NCBI GenBank assembly: GCA_013298265.1
Contig: JAAFHE010000146.1
Span: forward strand, 1-7,950
Length of the DNA stretch: 7,950 nucleotides
Direction of reading: 5' to 3'
Source: Lysobacterales bacterium
GTDB taxonomy: Bacteria; Pseudomonadota; Gammaproteobacteria; Xanthomonadales; Rhodanobacteraceae
In this document: positions 6,628 through 7,950 of the stretch, in pieces
Numbering within the stretch: the stretch's first letter is position 1
Layout: every line of letters starts with the position of its first letter
The notes under the pieces: model-generated
Databases searched by the model: none
Told to the model about the DNA's origin: nothing
Seen by the model: only the letters and a program-made list of their open reading frames with translations
Made by a program: the position numbers and the translations under genes

Positions 6628-6645
6628 GGCAACCTGTTGGACGTG

Positions 6646-7662
6646 TTACCAGACGACTTCGGCCATCGAGCAGTTCAACCCCGAGCCGATGCCGAGCAGG
6701 GCGATGCGCTTGCCTTTCTGCAGGCGGCCCATTTCCTTGAGCTTGGACAGCACGATCGGCACCGAGGCCGGACCGATGTTGCCGTGCTCCGGAAAAATCG
6801 CGTGCACCTTTTTCGGATCGATGCCGAGCAGGCGGCAGAATTCCTCGGTGTGCACGCGGCTGATCTGGTGGATGACGAATTCGTCGAGTTCGTCGATGAC
6901 CCAGCCCAGCGCGGCGCGCGCGGCCTGGAATGTCTTGCCGGCGAGCTTGAGACCTTCAGTCAGCAGGCTGCGCGTGTCGGTGATCATGCGATCCAGATTG
7001 CCGCGGCACAGGTGCGAGAACTCCGTCGCCGCGCGCGTGACCGAACCGAGGAACTGGTGGCCTTCCGGCAGCAGTTCGGAGCGGCCCATGACCATCGCAG
7101 CAGCGCCGGAACCCAGCGTCAGGGAGGCGAATTCGTTGCGGAACTCCTTTTCCTCGATGTCCGGCGAGAGCATGCGCTCGATGGTCCGCTCGGTGATGAG
7201 GTTGGAGGTTTCGCCATCGACGATCAGCGCGTACTCGATGTCACCGCGTTCGATCATTCGCGCGGCGATGTCCATGCCACTGAGGAACGCGAGGCAGGCG
7301 TTGCCGACATCGAAATTCTGACAGGTGTCGGCCAGGCCGAGGTTGCCGTGGATGATGCTGGCGGTCGACGGCTCCAGATAGTCGCGACACACCGAGGTAT
7401 TGATGAGGATGCCGATCTTCTCGTGCGGCACGCCGGATTCGGCCAGCGCTTTCTGTGCGGCGGCGGTGGCCGCTTCCGAAGGCATGGTGTCCTTCGCCCA
7501 GATGCGCCGCGCGTAGATGCCGGCGATGTCTTCGAGCACATTGTCGCGGATGCCTAGCCGCAGGATGGTCGGCTTGAGGCGCTCGTTGAGTTCGGCCGAG
7601 GTCAGGCGGACGGGCGCGTCGATATGAGCAACGCTGGCGATGGCGACGTGCTTGAAGAGCAT
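6646..7662 (-). CDS. oleA: OleA, head-to-head acyl-CoA condensing enzyme of olefin biosynthesis (thiolase/KAS III fold)
   Basis: 338 residues. OleA joins two fatty acyl-CoA molecules by non-decarboxylative Claisen condensation into a 2-alkyl-3-keto acid, the first committed step of long-chain olefin synthesis. It has the thiolase/KAS III fold. The catalytic residues are visible: nucleophile Cys123 in FDVGNACLAF, His265 in VIHQISR, Asn295 in EHGNIGPAS, and Glu97 in RDYLEPSTAS, which fits the glutamate base that sets OleA apart from FabH. With the 20-residue offset of the tagged Xanthomonas construct these equal Cys143, His285, Asn315 and Glu117 (recalled, not checked). The C-terminus, GIGSGLNCSMAEVVW, and the N-terminus, MLFKHVAIASVAHIDAP, closely resemble the Xanthomonas campestris enzyme as I remember it. 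The ATG at 7662 agrees with that N-terminus. No clear ribosome site precedes it, and upstream in-frame sequence to 7875 is not OleA-like. It is the first gene of the cluster. Confidence 0.96.
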   Translation of the reverse strand: MLFKHVAIASVAHIDAPVRLTSAELNERLKPTILRLGIRDNVLEDIAGIYARRIWAKDTMPSEAATAAAQKALAESGVPHEKIGILINTSVCRDYLEPSTASIIHGNLGLADTCQNFDVGNACLAFLSGMDIAARMIERGDIEYALIVDGETSNLITERTIERMLSPDIEEKEFRNEFASLTLGSGAAAMVMGRSELLPEGHQFLGSVTRAATEFSHLCRGNLDRMITDTRSLLTEGLKLAGKTFQAARAALGWVIDELDEFVIHQISRVHTEEFCRLLGIDPKKVHAIFPEHGNIGPASVPIVLSKLKEMGRLQKGKRIALLGIGSGLNCSMAEVVW

Positions 7663-7693
7663 CAGAGGGGTGTGCCGCAATGGGATGACCGCG

Positions 7694-7707
7694 AAGGCTA
7701 TAGCCTT
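7694..7707. promoter_or_regulatory. 14-bp perfect palindrome before oleA (possible operator)
   Basis: AAGGCTATAGCCTT is self-complementary over all 14 bases. Its centre is 38 bases upstream of the oleA ATG. It covers the best candidate -10 element, so a bound dimeric regulator would block that promoter. The sequence does not match an operator I know. Confidence 0.4.
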
Positions 7708-7726
7708 GGTGTGGAAGCCGCAACCG
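7697..7726 (-). promoter_or_regulatory. Candidate sigma-70-type promoter of oleA
   Basis: On the minus strand TATAGC (7697-7702) resembles a -10 element. TTGCGG (7718-7723) lies 15 bases upstream and CGGTTG (7721-7726) 18 bases upstream as possible -35 elements. Spacing is not ideal for the first and sequence is poor for the second. Transcription would start near 7690 and give a leader of about 28 bases. Confidence 0.3.
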
Positions 7727-7950
7727 ATGGCGGGCTTGCCCAGGGCCGCTCGGCACGGGCGCCGGTCCCGCAAGTCGCAGGCGCAAGCGCGGACGGATCG
7801 TGCACTACGCCCGGAGGCGGGAGACCCGCCAGCTCGCCGGACCGGGGTGTCCCATGAAAAACCAAGCGACCACAAGGGTTTGCAGCCGCGCTACGCCGGC
7901 ATTGCCGGCCACGCGTGCTGGCACGTCTGCTGCGACTGTCCCGCAGGCTG

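Larger units (their letters stand above)
7663..7950. other. Leader region upstream of oleA, no convincing gene
   Basis: 288 bases to the window edge. It holds the candidate oleA promoter and palindrome, plus a 6-bp hairpin GGCGGG/CCCGCC at 7816-7830. A plus-strand frame starts at an ATG at 7854 (MKNQATTRVC...) and stays open to the edge. It has only a GGGG tract upstream and no recognisable family, so a divergent partial gene is possible but not supported. Minus-strand frames entering from the edge end in stop codons and are too short to judge. Confidence 0.5.

Noticed and set aside
6384..6632. 83-codon N-terminal extension of OleB from a TTG start
   Set aside because: It runs through the tandem repeat and hairpin, lacks a ribosome site, and would give an OleB much longer than the family.
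7663..7875. 71-codon N-terminal extension of OleA
   Set aside because: OleA proteins begin at the MLF of 7662; the extra residues are Arg/Ala-rich and unlike the family, and the stretch contains the promoter candidate and palindrome.
7854..7950. Start of a divergent plus-strand gene cut by the window edge
   Set aside because: Only 32 codons are visible, with a weak GGGG upstream and no signal peptide or family match; more sequence is needed to support it.

Overview
The window carries five complete protein genes, all on the minus strand. The DNA is GC-rich. The protein types suggest a gammaproteobacterium of the Xanthomonadales (Lysobacterales), perhaps Rhodanobacteraceae or a Dokdonella-like genus. 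This rests on very Xanthomonas-like OleA and OleC sequences, on intergenic palindromes of the kind common in that group, and on a secreted protein ending in a 'DGF' tail. It is inference; no marker gene is present.

Read in the direction of transcription (high to low coordinates), the window starts with about 290 bases of leader DNA with a candidate promoter and palindrome. Then come oleA (7662-6646), oleB (6383-5484), a membrane-embedded M50B-type zinc metalloprotease homologue (5220-4507) and oleC (4227-2566). A hairpin that could end transcription follows. Next come a beta-hydroxyacid dehydrogenase of the 3-hydroxyisobutyrate dehydrogenase family (2305-1436) and a secreted PQQ-dependent sugar dehydrogenase-like beta-propeller (1340-18).

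OleA, OleC and OleB are three of the four enzymes of long-chain olefin biosynthesis. OleA joins two fatty acyl-CoAs head to head into a beta-keto acid. OleD (not in the window) reduces it to a beta-hydroxy acid. OleC closes the beta-lactone, and OleB removes CO2 to leave a cis-alkene. Catalytic residues are visible in all three enzymes. OleD is an extended short-chain dehydrogenase and is absent; the dehydrogenase after oleC is from an unrelated fold family and lies beyond a terminator-like hairpin.

The most unusual feature is the architecture. The ole genes are not packed tightly. Every junction is a gap of about 260-280 bases, and each gap holds a different palindromic structure: a tandem 11-bp repeat plus hairpin (oleA/oleB), two adjacent perfect hairpins (oleB/M50), a 213-bp element with nested inverted repeats (M50/oleC), and a terminator-like hairpin (after oleC). 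I saw no tRNA, rRNA, CRISPR array or transposase gene. The core genes belong to known families, so I do not claim a wholly new system. The embedded protease homologue, the missing OleD and the structured gaps are the points worth following.
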